Positions 16,122 to 24,818 are shown, counted from the first letter of the stretch. The stretch: DNA of 31,317 nt from UBA7657 sp049653045 (GCA_049653045.1 JBASFN010000209.1:1-31317); one strand, 5' to 3'. Numbers and translations are program-made. The notes: generated by a model not told the origin, from the sequence alone.

Positions 16122-17582
16122 ATGCCTATGAACAAGCCAAAAACAGCCATCACCCCCACGCGGGACGAAGATTTTCCCGAATGGTACCAGCAGGTTATCA
16201 AAGCCGCCGACATGGCCGAAAATTCGCCCGTGCGCGGCTGCATGATTATCAAACCCTACGGTTACGCCGTGTGGGAGAATATCCAGTCCGTTTTCGATAA
16301 AATGATAAAGGAATTTGGCGTCCAGAACGCCTATTTTCCGTTGTTGATTCCCCTCGAATTCATCAGCCGCGAGGCAAAACATGTCGAGGGGTTCGCCAAG
16401 GAATGTGCCGTCGTTACCCACCATAGGCTAGAGGCCGGGCCGGATGGAAAATTGATCCCCGCCCCATCGTCCAAGCTGGAGGAGCCTTTCGTTATCCGCC
16501 CGACATCGGAAACCATCATCGGCGATGCGATGGCACGGTGGGTCCAGTCATACCGCGATTTGCCCTTAAAGCTGAACCAATGGTGCAACGTCATGCGTTG
16601 GGAAATGCGCACGCGGTTGTTCCTGCGGACCTCTGAATTTTTGTGGCAGGAAGGGCATAACGCCTTTGAAACGGCGGAAGGGGCGCGGGAAGACGCGCTA
16701 AAAATGCTGGACGCCTACGTTGATTTTGCTGAAAACACATTGGCCATTCCCGTCATCAAGGGCGAAAAGACCGAGGAAGAACGCTTCCCCGGCGCGGTTT
16801 CGACCTACACGATCGAGGCGATGATGCAGGACGGTAAGGCGCTTCAGGCCGGAACCTCCCACGACCTCGGCCAGAATTTTGCCAAATCCATCGGCATCAA
16901 GTTTCAGGGCAGGGACGGAACGGAACAATTCGCCTATACGACCTCATGGGGCGTATCGACGCGCCTGATCGGCGCGATGATTATGACCCACGCCGACGAC
17001 GACGGGATGATTATGCCCCCCCGTGCCGCGCCGTATCATGTGGTGATTATCCCTATCACCCGCGAAGACACAGACATTAAAAAACTTTCGGATTATGTGA
17101 GATCAATAAAAGAGAGCCTTCGGGCAAAAGGCGTCCGCGTCCACATCGACGACACCGACGAACGCACCCCAAATAAAATGTGGTCGGCGATTAAAAAGGG
17201 CGTCCCCTTGCGCGTTGAAATCGGCGGCCGCGAGATGGAGGAGGGGAAACTCACCTATATTCGCCGCGACATCGGCAAGGACTCGAAGAAAACGGTAACG
17301 GCGGATGAATTCGTGAATACGGTTTCCGGCATCCTCGACGATATGCATAAAAACATCTTTGAAAAGGCGAAATCCTTCCGCGATAAAAACATCCACGATG
17401 TAAAAAATGTCAAGGAAGCCGAGGAGTATTACAAAAACGGCGGCACGGGCTTTATCCGCCTCGACACCTCCGAAATTTCTGGCGAAGCATTCGAAAAACT
17501 AAAATCCGATCACTCCCTGACCACACGCTGCCTGCCCATGGCCGATGGCGGCAAAAAGGCAATTGTCGGGAAGGCGTATTGA
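16122..17582 (+). CDS. proS: Prolyl-tRNA synthetase, archaeal/eukaryal type (ProRS type 3)
   Basis: Charges tRNA-Pro. 486 aa (ATG 16122; ATG 16128 is an alternative). Class II motifs are clear: FVIRPTSETIIG, then RWEMRTRLFLRTSEFLWQEG, then TTSWGVSTRLIGAMIMTHAD. The opening (EDFPEWYQQVIKAADM), AMMQDGKALQAGTSHDLGQN, and a C-terminal extension ending in tyrosine (VGKAY) are hallmarks of the archaeal/eukaryal-type enzyme. That type also lacks the bacterial editing insertion. In most alphaproteobacteria this position, between DUF1467 and lolC, holds the short bacterial ProRS, so the native gene appears to have been replaced in place. The C-terminal domain normally binds zinc with four cysteines; here only one cysteine remains in that region (TTRCLPM), so zinc binding is probably lost. 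It overlaps lolC by 1 nt. Confidence 0.95.
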   Translation: MPMNKPKTAITPTRDEDFPEWYQQVIKAADMAENSPVRGCMIIKPYGYAVWENIQSVFDKMIKEFGVQNAYFPLLIPLEFISREAKHVEGFAKECAVVTHHRLEAGPDGKLIPAPSSKLEEPFVIRPTSETIIGDAMARWVQSYRDLPLKLNQWCNVMRWEMRTRLFLRTSEFLWQEGHNAFETAEGAREDALKMLDAYVDFAENTLAIPVIKGEKTEEERFPGAVSTYTIEAMMQDGKALQAGTSHDLGQNFAKSIGIKFQGRDGTEQFAYTTSWGVSTRLIGAMIMTHADDDGMIMPPRAAPYHVVIIPITREDTDIKKLSDYVRSIKESLRAKGVRVHIDDTDERTPNKMWSAIKKGVPLRVEIGGREMEEGKLTYIRRDIGKDSKKTVTADEFVNTVSGILDDMHKNIFEKAKSFRDKNIHDVKNVKEAEEYYKNGGTGFIRLDTSEISGEAFEKLKSDHSLTTRCLPMADGGKKAIVGKAY

Positions 17583-18823
17583 TGTTCTCCCCCTTTGAAC
17601 GCATGGTCGCGTGGCGGTATCTTCGGTCGAGGAAGGCCGAAGGGTTTGTGTCCGTTATCGCGGGGTTTTCCTTTGCCGGCATTATGCTCGGCGTGGCGAC
17701 GCTCATTATCGTCATGTCCGTGATGAACGGCTTTCGTCAGGAATTATTCAGCCGTATCCTCGGCCTCAACGGGCATATGAATGTTTATTCGCTTCAGGGG
17801 CCGCTTTATGATTACGATTTTCTGTCCTCGCGCATTCGCCCGATCGACGGCATACAGGAAGTCACGCCCATCATCGAAAGCCAGGGGCTTGTCTCCAAGG
17901 GCGGCGTATCAACGGGCGTGATGGTGCGCGGCATTGCGTGGAAGGATTTTACCAATCGCCCGATCCTCCGCGATTCAATCAAGGCTGGAAAACTCGAAGA
18001 TTTCACCGATAACCGCATCCTTATCGGCAGGGTTTTAGCGGATAAATTAAAGGTCAAACCGGGCGACAGTATTACCCTGACCTCGCCGCAGGTGAAATCG
18101 ACCCCCTTCGGCTCCATGCCGCGCCAGCGCGCCTATGAAATTGCCGCGATTTTCGATGTCGATATGTACGAATACAACAGCGGGTTTATTTTCGTCCCCC
18201 TCGAAGCTGCGCAAACTTTTTTCCAACTTCCCGGCGAAGTGACGGCGTTGGAGGTCTTCCTCAAAAACCCCGACGATCTCGACACGGTTCGGGAATCCCT
18301 CTCGGTAGCGATCAAGGGACAGGCCGGGGTGTATGACTGGCGCGACATGAACAAGAATTTTTATAACGCCCTTCAGACCGAACGCAACGTCATGTTCCTG
18401 ATCCTGACCATGATTATCATCGTTGCGGCCTTTAACATCATCTCCAGCATGATTATGTTGGTAAAGGATAAGGGGCACGACATCGCCATCATGCGGACGA
18501 TGGGCGCAACCCGCTCCAACATGATGAAAATCTTTATGCTGACCGGGGCAAGCATCGGCGTGGCGGGCACTTTATTCGGCTCCATCCTAGGTATTTCCTT
18601 CGCCCTCAATATTGAAAGCATTCATAAATGGCTGGAAGGCCTAACCGGCTGGAAAATGTGGGAGGCGGAAATTCGGTTTCTCTCGGAAATTCCCGCCGTC
18701 GTTGATTGGAGCGAAGTCATTACTATTATCCTCATGGCCTTTGGTCTCTCCATCGCCGCAACCATCTACCCCGCATGGCGCGCAGCGCGTTTGGACCCCG
18801 TGGAGGCGCTCCGCTATGAATAA
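17582..18823 (+). CDS. lolC: Lipoprotein-releasing system permease, LolC/LolE family
   Basis: Inner-membrane part of the LolCDE ABC exporter that extracts lipoproteins from the inner membrane for delivery to the outer membrane. 413 aa with one N-terminal helix, a large periplasmic domain and three C-terminal helices (FtsX-like fold). Family motifs: PFERMVAWRYLRSRKAEGF at the start, IMLGVATLIIVMSVMNGFR, and DKGHDIAIMRTMGATRSNMM near the C-terminal helices. ATG 17582 shares one base with the proS stop. There is only one LolC/E-type gene here, as in many alphaproteobacteria, so the protein probably works as a homodimer with LolD. Confidence 0.95.
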   Translation: MFSPFERMVAWRYLRSRKAEGFVSVIAGFSFAGIMLGVATLIIVMSVMNGFRQELFSRILGLNGHMNVYSLQGPLYDYDFLSSRIRPIDGIQEVTPIIESQGLVSKGGVSTGVMVRGIAWKDFTNRPILRDSIKAGKLEDFTDNRILIGRVLADKLKVKPGDSITLTSPQVKSTPFGSMPRQRAYEIAAIFDVDMYEYNSGFIFVPLEAAQTFFQLPGEVTALEVFLKNPDDLDTVRESLSVAIKGQAGVYDWRDMNKNFYNALQTERNVMFLILTMIIIVAAFNIISSMIMLVKDKGHDIAIMRTMGATRSNMMKIFMLTGASIGVAGTLFGSILGISFALNIESIHKWLEGLTGWKMWEAEIRFLSEIPAVVDWSEVITIILMAFGLSIAATIYPAWRAARLDPVEALRYE

Positions 18824-19538
18824 CGTCAAAACTCTTTCGGCCTCATCCGACCCGATGGAAAAAAATGTCCTTTTGAAAGTGGAGGGACTGGAAAAAACCT
18901 TCACGCAGGGCGGGCGCAAACTCACCATTTTCAAAAATCTTTCCATGAAGCTGGAGGCCGGGGAACTGGTCGCGCTCGTGGGGCAGAGCGGCGCAGGGAA
19001 ATCGACCCTTTTGCAACTGATCGGTTTGCTCGATAAGCCAACAGCCGGAAAAATCCGCATCGGCAATAAAGAAGCCCAGAAAATGTCCGACACGGAGCGC
19101 ACACGCCTACGCCGCGATTATATTGGTTTTGTGTACCAGTTTCATTACCTGCTGCCGGAATTTTCGGCGCTCGAGAATGTGGCGTTGCCGCAGATCATCG
19201 CCGGAAAAAACAAGACCGAGGCCAATGACCGCGCCGAAGAAATTTTAAAGGGTTTAAAACTCGGTGAGCGTCTCTCCCATCGCCCCGGCTTGTTATCAGG
19301 CGGAGAGCAACAGCGCGTTGCCATCGCCCGCGCCCTCGCCAATGACCCAAAGCTATTATTCGCGGACGAGCCGACGGGAAATCTCGATCCTGAAACGGCG
19401 GCGGAAGTTTTTCAAATGCTCCTGCAACAGGTGCGAAGCCGTGGCATTGGCGCGTTGGTCGCCACCCATAACCTGACCCTCGCCGATCAGATGGACCGCA
19501 CGCTAGAGCTCAAGGCCGGAAAGATCGTCCCCTTTTGA
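18816..19538 (+). CDS. lolD: Lipoprotein-releasing system ATP-binding protein LolD
   Basis: ABC ATPase partner of LolC. 240 aa from ATG 18816, which overlaps lolC by 8 nt; a later ATG at 18855 is possible. Walker A GQSGAGKST at residues 56-64, signature SGGEQQR at 161-167, Walker B LLFADEPTGNLD at 180-191, and H-loop ATHN. The N-terminal 15 residues are extra relative to the typical start. Its last 36 bp overlap the 3' end of a convergent gene on the minus strand. In related genomes dnaE usually comes next, but here the orphan gene intervenes. Confidence 0.96.
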   Translation: MNNVKTLSASSDPMEKNVLLKVEGLEKTFTQGGRKLTIFKNLSMKLEAGELVALVGQSGAGKSTLLQLIGLLDKPTAGKIRIGNKEAQKMSDTERTRLRRDYIGFVYQFHYLLPEFSALENVALPQIIAGKNKTEANDRAEEILKGLKLGERLSHRPGLLSGGEQQRVAIARALANDPKLLFADEPTGNLDPETAAEVFQMLLQQVRSRGIGALVATHNLTLADQMDRTLELKAGKIVPF

Positions 19539-20594
19539 GGGGGGTGAGGTTTTCTGCGCTGACGGATAAAGAATTTCTTGAGTCGTGTTCTCAAAATCTT
19601 CCGCATATTGCGCCATCAAAGCCCGTCTTTCCATGTGATTCTGAGCAATTCCCATCATTGTGTCTATTTTTTGCAGGGACATTTTGACAAGCTTTTTATC
19701 TTCTTCATTGATGTGTTCCCACCATGGCAATGTATAGGGCTGCTGCTCCGGGTTCATAACAGGGATCACAGGATGATTCGCTTTATGTAGGCTCATGGTC
19801 AGATGTCTTGGAGCATACGTATTTTTGCTTGCGTGTTCGGATTTGTCTGTTTTTCCCAGAAACAGGTCTTTCTTTACTTTTATGTAACTGAGAAGATTTG
19901 CAATCGTTTCTGTCTGTATATCAAAAATATCCTCATAAGCCTCGGCTTCGCATAAAAACAAATCCATGTAAGAGGCAGCAACATCTCGGGGCTTTAAAAA
20001 ATTTATTTTATCGAATGTGTCGCGCAAGGAATCAATTTCAACTCGCATTTGGCTTGCAAATTTAAAAGCAAAGGCCGTATGGATATTTTGCCCTTTTAAA
20101 TTTTTCAGAGCATTGTGTAAAAATTTTCCATAAGTTTCAGCGACACCATCTATGCCAAGAATACCTTCTGTAATATCTTCCTTAAGTATTTTTGCCAGCT
20201 TTTGGTCTTTTTCAAATTCTGCGTTGTTGCTTTTCCAATTGCTGGAGGCGCGTTTGCTGCCAGAGTTGCTTGGCTTGGGCGGTCTTTTTCTCTCCTTTGA
20301 CAGGAAGTCTGACATTTCCTTCAGAAAGATTGCATATTGGCGCAATTCTGCATCTTGCCTGATCGCAAAGACAGTATTGTCACGATTATAGTCGATCATT
20401 ATGTGCGTCAGCAGATTTTCATTTAAAGACGCGCTATTTTTAGATTTGAATTTTGTAGTAGTTGCAAAAGGGATGAGGCCAGGGGGTGTAACCTCAACAT
20501 CCTCAATTGACTTGAGAATGTCTTCGAGCCTTTTAAAAAGCTCCGAATCAATGAGCAGTCTTGTTTTAAGAGCATCGAGTCGTTGATTGGTCAT
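19503..20594 (-). CDS. Hypothetical protein (363 aa), AT-rich orphan
   Basis: I do not recognise this protein. It is mostly charged and predicted helical, without a signal peptide or transmembrane segment. A basic, Ser/Pro-rich linker (about residues 100-125, with KERKRPPKPSNSGSKR) separates an N-terminal helical part from a longer helical part (about 125-250). A region around 262-300 contains APRHLTMSLHKANHPVIPVM and TLPWWEHINEEDKK, and the tail is Pro/Ser-rich. Reading-frame support: GGGA-type Shine-Dalgarno just upstream of ATG 20594 and an excellent promoter. It is noticeably AT-richer than its neighbours, sits on the opposite strand, and interrupts the usual lolD-dnaE junction. All of this suggests a later insertion. 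Its 3' end overlaps lolD by 36 bp. Confidence 0.75.
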   Translation of the reverse strand: MTNQRLDALKTRLLIDSELFKRLEDILKSIEDVEVTPPGLIPFATTTKFKSKNSASLNENLLTHIMIDYNRDNTVFAIRQDAELRQYAIFLKEMSDFLSKERKRPPKPSNSGSKRASSNWKSNNAEFEKDQKLAKILKEDITEGILGIDGVAETYGKFLHNALKNLKGQNIHTAFAFKFASQMRVEIDSLRDTFDKINFLKPRDVAASYMDLFLCEAEAYEDIFDIQTETIANLLSYIKVKKDLFLGKTDKSEHASKNTYAPRHLTMSLHKANHPVIPVMNPEQQPYTLPWWEHINEEDKKLVKMSLQKIDTMMGIAQNHMERRALMAQYAEDFENTTQEILYPSAQKTSPPSKGDDLSGLEL

Positions 20595-20613
20595 GGCATT
20601 CCCTTTTTTCTGC

Positions 20614-20643
20614 GTTATAGAAAATAATAGCCGGACTTGTCAA
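20614..20643 (-). promoter_or_regulatory. Sigma-70-type promoter of the 363-aa orphan gene
   Basis: On the minus strand, TTGACA (20638-20643) is followed after 17 bp by CTATAA (20615-20620); read one base later, the -10 is TATAAC. This fits the alphaproteobacterial housekeeping pattern well. The predicted start of transcription falls about 10-15 nt before the ATG, leaving a short leader that still holds the GGGAA Shine-Dalgarno. No equally good promoter for dnaE was seen in the same 129-bp gap. Confidence 0.6.
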
Positions 20644-20723
20644 CCTTTATGTATTAAAAGCGTGTATTTAGTTACTTTAATCGCCTCTTTTGCTTGGCGA
20701 TCTCATAGTTTAGCCTGTCAATT

Positions 20724-23700
20724 ATGGATTCTCCGTCATTCGTACATCTGCATGTTCATTCGGCCTATTCTTTGGCCGAAGGAGCGATTCAGGTTAAAAA
20801 GCTGGTAAAGGCCTGCGGGGCGGAGAAAATGCCCGCCGTGGCGGTGACGGACACGAACAACTTGTTCGGCGCGCTTGAATTTGCGATGGAAGCTAAAAAA
20901 TCCGGCATCCAGCCCATTATCGGCGTGCAGGTCGAGGTCGGATCAGAGGGGCATCAACTGGTTCTGCTGGTTCAGACGGAAGAGGGATATAGAAATCTGT
21001 GCCTGCTGTTAAGTGACGCCTATCTTCAGGGCGACCCACAAGCCAAGGTTCACATTACAAAGGAAAAGCTGACAGAGCATGCGGCGGGTTTGATTTGCCT
21101 GACGGGCGGATCAAAGGGGGCGTTGTCGAATTTCGTCTGCCACGGTCAGGTGGAAAAGGCCGAGGCGGAGATCCAATTTTTAAAGAGCATATTCAAGGAT
21201 CGCCTTTATATCGAATTACAGCGTCACGGCTGGCCGGAGGAAGACCAGAGCGAAGGCGGATTGATTGATCTGGCCTTTAAGCATGATATTCCGCTTGTAG
21301 CGACGAATGATTGCTATTTCACCAAGCCATCAGAGCATGAGGCGCATGATGCGCTGATGTGTATCGCCGAAGGGCGTTACGTGACCGAGGAAAACCGCCG
21401 CAAGGTAACGCCGGAGCATTACTTTAAATCGGCCGAGGATATGGCGGCACTTTTTGAGGATGTCCCTGAGGCCATCAGCAATACGCTTGTTATTGCTCGC
21501 CGTTGTTCATTTTTGCTGGAGCCGATCAATCCCATCCTTCCCGCCTTCGATACAAAAGGCGGACGGAGCGAGTTCGAGGAACTGGCGGCGCAGGCGCGGG
21601 AGGGTCTTGAATGGCGTTTGGAAAATTTCGTCAAGGAATCCGCAGAGCATCAGCCTTATAGGGATAGGCTTGCCTTTGAACTGGATGTCATTAAGGGCAT
21701 GGGTTATCCCGGATATTTCCTCGTCGTGTCTGATTTTATCCGGTGGGCAAAGGACAATAATATTCCGGTTGGGCCGGGGCGGGGATCGGGCGCGGGATCT
21801 GTTGTGGCGTGGTCGCTGCGGATCACCGATCTTGATCCTCTGGCTTTAGGGCTGCTGTTCGAGCGTTTTTTGAATCCAGAACGCGTGTCTATGCCCGACT
21901 TCGACATCGATTTCTGCCAGGAACGACGGGACGAAGTTATTCGCTATGTTCAGGAAAAATACGGATATGACCGCGTCGCGCAGATCATCACCTTTGGAAA
22001 ACTTCAGGCGCGAGCCGTGGTGCGCGATGTCGGGCGTGTTCTGCAATTACCCTACGGTCAGGTAGACAGGATCGCAAAACTCATTCCAAACAATCCCGCG
22101 CAGCCTGTAACGCTGGCCGAGGCACTGGCGCAGGATGCCGACTTGCGCGCTGAGCGTGATAAGGATGACACACAAAGAAAACTAATTGATATTGCCCTGC
22201 AACTAGAGGGGCTATACCGCCACGCCTCAACGCACGCGGCAGGCGTTGTGATTGGCGATCGGCCTTTGCATGAATTACTGCCGATGTACCGCGATCCGCG
22301 CTCCACCATGCCTGTAACGCAGTTCAACATGAAATATGTCGAGCAAGCGGGTCTTGTGAAATTCGACTTCCTTGGTCTTAAGACCATGACGGTCATCCAA
22401 AAGACGATTGAGATGATCCATGGCGATAAGATCGACATGCTGCAAATCCCACTCGACGATCCGAAGGCATATAAATTGATGGCGAGTGGTAACACCGTTG
22501 GCGTGTTCCAGCTTGAAAGTTCAGGGATGCGCGACGTGCTGCGCAAGGTAAAGCCAAACCGGTTCGAGGACATCGTTGCTCTTGTGTCCCTCTATCGTCC
22601 CGGACCGATGGATAACATCCCCAAATATGTCGCGGTGAAGGAGGGTAAGGAAAAGCCTGATTACCTCCACCCAAAACTCCAGCCATATCTGGAGGAAACC
22701 TACGGTATTATGATCTATCAGGAACAGGTCATGCAGGCCGCACAGGTGTTAGCGGGCTATACTTTGGGCGGCGCCGATTTACTCCGCCGCGCCATGGGTA
22801 AGAAAATCAAAAAGGAAATGGATGCCCAGCGCGACCAGTTTGTTCGCGGCGCAAAAGAGCACAACGATGTTCCCAAAAATCAAGCCGAGGAGATTTTTAA
22901 TCAGATTGATAAATTCGCTGGTTACGGGTTCAACAAATCGCACGCGGCGGCCTATGCTTTAATCGCCTACTGGACGGCGTGGCTAAAGGCCAACCATCCG
23001 CTTGAATTCATGGCAGCTTCAATGACCATGGATATGGGCAACACCGATAAGCTGAGCGTCTTCAAGCAAGACCTCGACCGGATGGGCGTAAAATTATTGC
23101 CGCCCGATATGAACGCATCGAATGTCGATTTCAAGGTGGAGGGAACATCGATCCGTTATGCTCTGGCGGCCTTGAAGGGTGTTGGGGCGGCGGCGATGCA
23201 AGGGCTGATTGCCGAGCGCGGCGATCACGGGGCATACAAATCTATCGAGGATTTTATTTCGCGCATTGATCCTAAATTACTCAATAAGCGTCAGTTTGAA
23301 CAATTGGCATCGGCGGGCGGGTTTGAAAGCCTGAATTTAAATCGGGCGCAGATGAACGCGTCGGCGGAACTTCTATTGCGTCACGCGCAGTCTCTGGCCG
23401 AGGAACGCAATTCCGGTCAGGTCAGTTTATTCGGCGGCGAAGGCGCAGGGCTGGGGATGCCCGAATTACCAAAGGTAAAAGACTGGGACTCGCTGGAGCG
23501 GTTGGAGAAAGAATTTAGCGCGGTCGGTTTTTATTTGTCGGCTCATCCTCTTGATAGCCGTCAGGCGCAATTCAAAAATCTGAATATCCAGAGTTATTCC
23601 CACGTCGAGCGTGACCTCTTGAATAAAACGGCGGGCAGCTACCAGATGGCCGGGGTCATCCTCAAGAAACAGGAAAAAGTTTCGCAGAAGGGGAATAAAT

Positions 23701-24116
23701 ACGCTTTTCTCCAACTCTCCGACCCGTCCGGGATTTTCGAGGTCACGCTGTTTTCGGAAATCCTCGCCGCCTCCCGCGAATTTCTGGAGGCTGGGCGGAC
23801 GGTGCTGCTGCGCGTCGATGCCGAGCAGAGGGAGGAGCAAATCCGCTTTACGGCCAACCGGGTGGAACCGCTGGAACAGGCCCTTGAGGGAAAAATTCGG
23901 GAAATCCGGGTTTATCTAAAAGATCCGCTCCCCGCCCGAAAGATTAAGGATTTTCTTGATAAAGAGGGGCGCGGCAATTCTCAAATCACCGTTTATCTTG
24001 AAATCGGGGACGGGCGGCAGGCTAAAATCGCCCTGCCGGGTCGATGGAATTTCGGTGCCCAAGCGCGAAACAGCGTCCGGGGTGAGCCGGGGGTAAAAGA
24101 AATATTGGAGGCGTAA
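20724..24116 (+). CDS. dnaE: DNA polymerase III subunit alpha (DnaE)
   Basis: Replicative polymerase. 1130 aa, slightly shorter than the E. coli protein. The N-terminal PHP domain begins FVHLHVHSAYSL, keeping H8, H10 and H12, but the usual TDH motif is TDTNN and the GVEVE-type glutamate is replaced (GVQVEV), so PHP nuclease activity is probably lost, as in other proteobacteria. Polymerase active site: D392 and D394 in PDFDIDF, and D548 in VKFDFLGLKTM. The fingers/thumb region includes GPGRGSGAGSVVAW and GYGFNKSHAAAYALIAYWTA. The OB-fold is near residues 970-1050 (GVILKKQEKVSQKGNKYAF). The ATG at 20724 has no clear Shine-Dalgarno. Confidence 0.97.
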   Translation: MDSPSFVHLHVHSAYSLAEGAIQVKKLVKACGAEKMPAVAVTDTNNLFGALEFAMEAKKSGIQPIIGVQVEVGSEGHQLVLLVQTEEGYRNLCLLLSDAYLQGDPQAKVHITKEKLTEHAAGLICLTGGSKGALSNFVCHGQVEKAEAEIQFLKSIFKDRLYIELQRHGWPEEDQSEGGLIDLAFKHDIPLVATNDCYFTKPSEHEAHDALMCIAEGRYVTEENRRKVTPEHYFKSAEDMAALFEDVPEAISNTLVIARRCSFLLEPINPILPAFDTKGGRSEFEELAAQAREGLEWRLENFVKESAEHQPYRDRLAFELDVIKGMGYPGYFLVVSDFIRWAKDNNIPVGPGRGSGAGSVVAWSLRITDLDPLALGLLFERFLNPERVSMPDFDIDFCQERRDEVIRYVQEKYGYDRVAQIITFGKLQARAVVRDVGRVLQLPYGQVDRIAKLIPNNPAQPVTLAEALAQDADLRAERDKDDTQRKLIDIALQLEGLYRHASTHAAGVVIGDRPLHELLPMYRDPRSTMPVTQFNMKYVEQAGLVKFDFLGLKTMTVIQKTIEMIHGDKIDMLQIPLDDPKAYKLMASGNTVGVFQLESSGMRDVLRKVKPNRFEDIVALVSLYRPGPMDNIPKYVAVKEGKEKPDYLHPKLQPYLEETYGIMIYQEQVMQAAQVLAGYTLGGADLLRRAMGKKIKKEMDAQRDQFVRGAKEHNDVPKNQAEEIFNQIDKFAGYGFNKSHAAAYALIAYWTAWLKANHPLEFMAASMTMDMGNTDKLSVFKQDLDRMGVKLLPPDMNASNVDFKVEGTSIRYALAALKGVGAAAMQGLIAERGDHGAYKSIEDFISRIDPKLLNKRQFEQLASAGGFESLNLNRAQMNASAELLLRHAQSLAEERNSGQVSLFGGEGAGLGMPELPKVKDWDSLERLEKEFSAVGFYLSAHPLDSRQAQFKNLNIQSYSHVERDLLNKTAGSYQMAGVILKKQEKVSQKGNKYAFLQLSDPSGIFEVTLFSEILAASREFLEAGRTVLLRVDAEQREEQIRFTANRVEPLEQALEGKIREIRVYLKDPLPARKIKDFLDKEGRGNSQITVYLEIGDGRQAKIALPGRWNFGAQARNSVRGEPGVKEILEA

Positions 24117-24155
24117 GAAAAACATTGGCTTTTTGTTATACATAATATAAAGATG

Positions 24156-24185
24156 TTGCCAGGCAAATTAAGGAATGTCTGGCAA
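24156..24185 (+). promoter_or_regulatory. Hairpin enclosing the ribosome binding site of the 157-aa orphan
   Basis: TTGCCAG (24156-24162) and CTGGCAA (24179-24185) are perfect 7-nt complementary arms around a 16-nt loop. The loop contains the Shine-Dalgarno AAGGA (24170-24174), and the 3' arm ends on the A of the start codon. A fold of this kind could limit ribosome access or be a site for a regulator. Functional meaning is inference. Confidence 0.45.
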
Positions 24186-24658
24186 TGAGTGAAAAAACTC
24201 TACGGTTATTGGATTTTACAAAGGAGTTTCTGCTCCCTGTTCTTGCACATTGTGGTGGGATCATTCAGGAAATGCAGGCTGGCAGCTTAAGCAAAGATTC
24301 AGCAAAAAAATTGATGGATTTTATAAAGGAGGGCGATATCGGCAGGATGTTTGCGGTCGCTCAGTATGCCTGTCAAATGCAGAAAGGCAATCCAGTACGC
24401 AATTGGGGTATTGAAACTTTGAAGCTGGTGGCTGTTGATTTGTTTCGATCCAATCGGGTTGGCGAACTGGAAAAGTTTCAGGAGGCGGCGGAGTTTTTCT
24501 TTGAAAAACATCCTGAAGTCCTTGAAATATGGCATAAAACTGTGTTCGAATTAGAGAAAGATCGCCAAAACCATATAAATTCAATACCTGAGGAGTTGCG
24601 GGAAATGTTTGGCTATGACGCGAACGATGCTGCGGATATGGATGGCGGTCCTTCCTGA
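24185..24658 (+). CDS. Hypothetical protein (157 aa)
   Basis: Not recognised. The protein is acidic and mainly helical, with no membrane segment or signal peptide. Its ATG has a well-placed AAGGA Shine-Dalgarno 10 nt upstream. The sequence includes LLDFTKEFLLPVLAHCGGII, KLMDFIKEGDIGRMFAVAQYA, a FQEAAEFFFEKHPEVLEIWH helix and an Asp-rich tail (YDANDAADMDGG). It lies 68 bp after dnaE in the same direction, between dnaE and the rpsB leader. Like the gene on the other side of dnaE it is AT-richer than the core genes, which suggests it is lineage-specific. The start codon is involved in a possible hairpin. Confidence 0.65.
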   Translation: MSEKTLRLLDFTKEFLLPVLAHCGGIIQEMQAGSLSKDSAKKLMDFIKEGDIGRMFAVAQYACQMQKGNPVRNWGIETLKLVAVDLFRSNRVGELEKFQEAAEFFFEKHPEVLEIWHKTVFELEKDRQNHINSIPEELREMFGYDANDAADMDGGPS

Positions 24659-24718
24659 TATTTTCCTTGCATCCCCCCCATTTTCCCTGTAAAAACGCCT
24701 CAATTTTGTAAAAACACA

Positions 24719-24790
24719 TGCGGGGAGAGGGGCGATGCTTTAATCGGCCCATCCGGTGTAAGGGGGTTCCCTTATACAGACCTTCCCGCA
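24719..24790 (+). promoter_or_regulatory. Structured 5' leader of rpsB, candidate S2 autoregulatory element
   Basis: In the 160-bp gap before rpsB, a 9-bp stem (GTGTAAGGG 24756-24764 with CCCTTATAC 24769-24777, one G-U pair, loop GGTT) is nested inside a longer-range stem TGCGGG (24719-24724) with CCCGCA (24785-24790). There is no T-run after the hairpin, so it is not a typical terminator. Ribosomal protein S2 represses its own operon through the mRNA leader in several bacteria, so an autoregulatory structure is a reasonable guess. A weak promoter-like pair (TTGCAT at 24667, TAAAAA 17 bp later) lies upstream. Confidence 0.45.
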
Positions 24791-24818
24791 GAGGCTTAAC
24801 CGGAAAAGGAACATAAAC

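Noticed and set aside
19529..19542. CCCC-TTTTGA-GGGG hairpin at the lolD stop as a terminator
   Set aside because: The stem is only 4 bp and is not followed by a U-run in either direction.
20644..20723. Promoter for dnaE in the divergent gap
   Set aside because: No -35/-10 pair with proper spacing stood out on the plus strand; the clear promoter in this gap points to the minus-strand gene.
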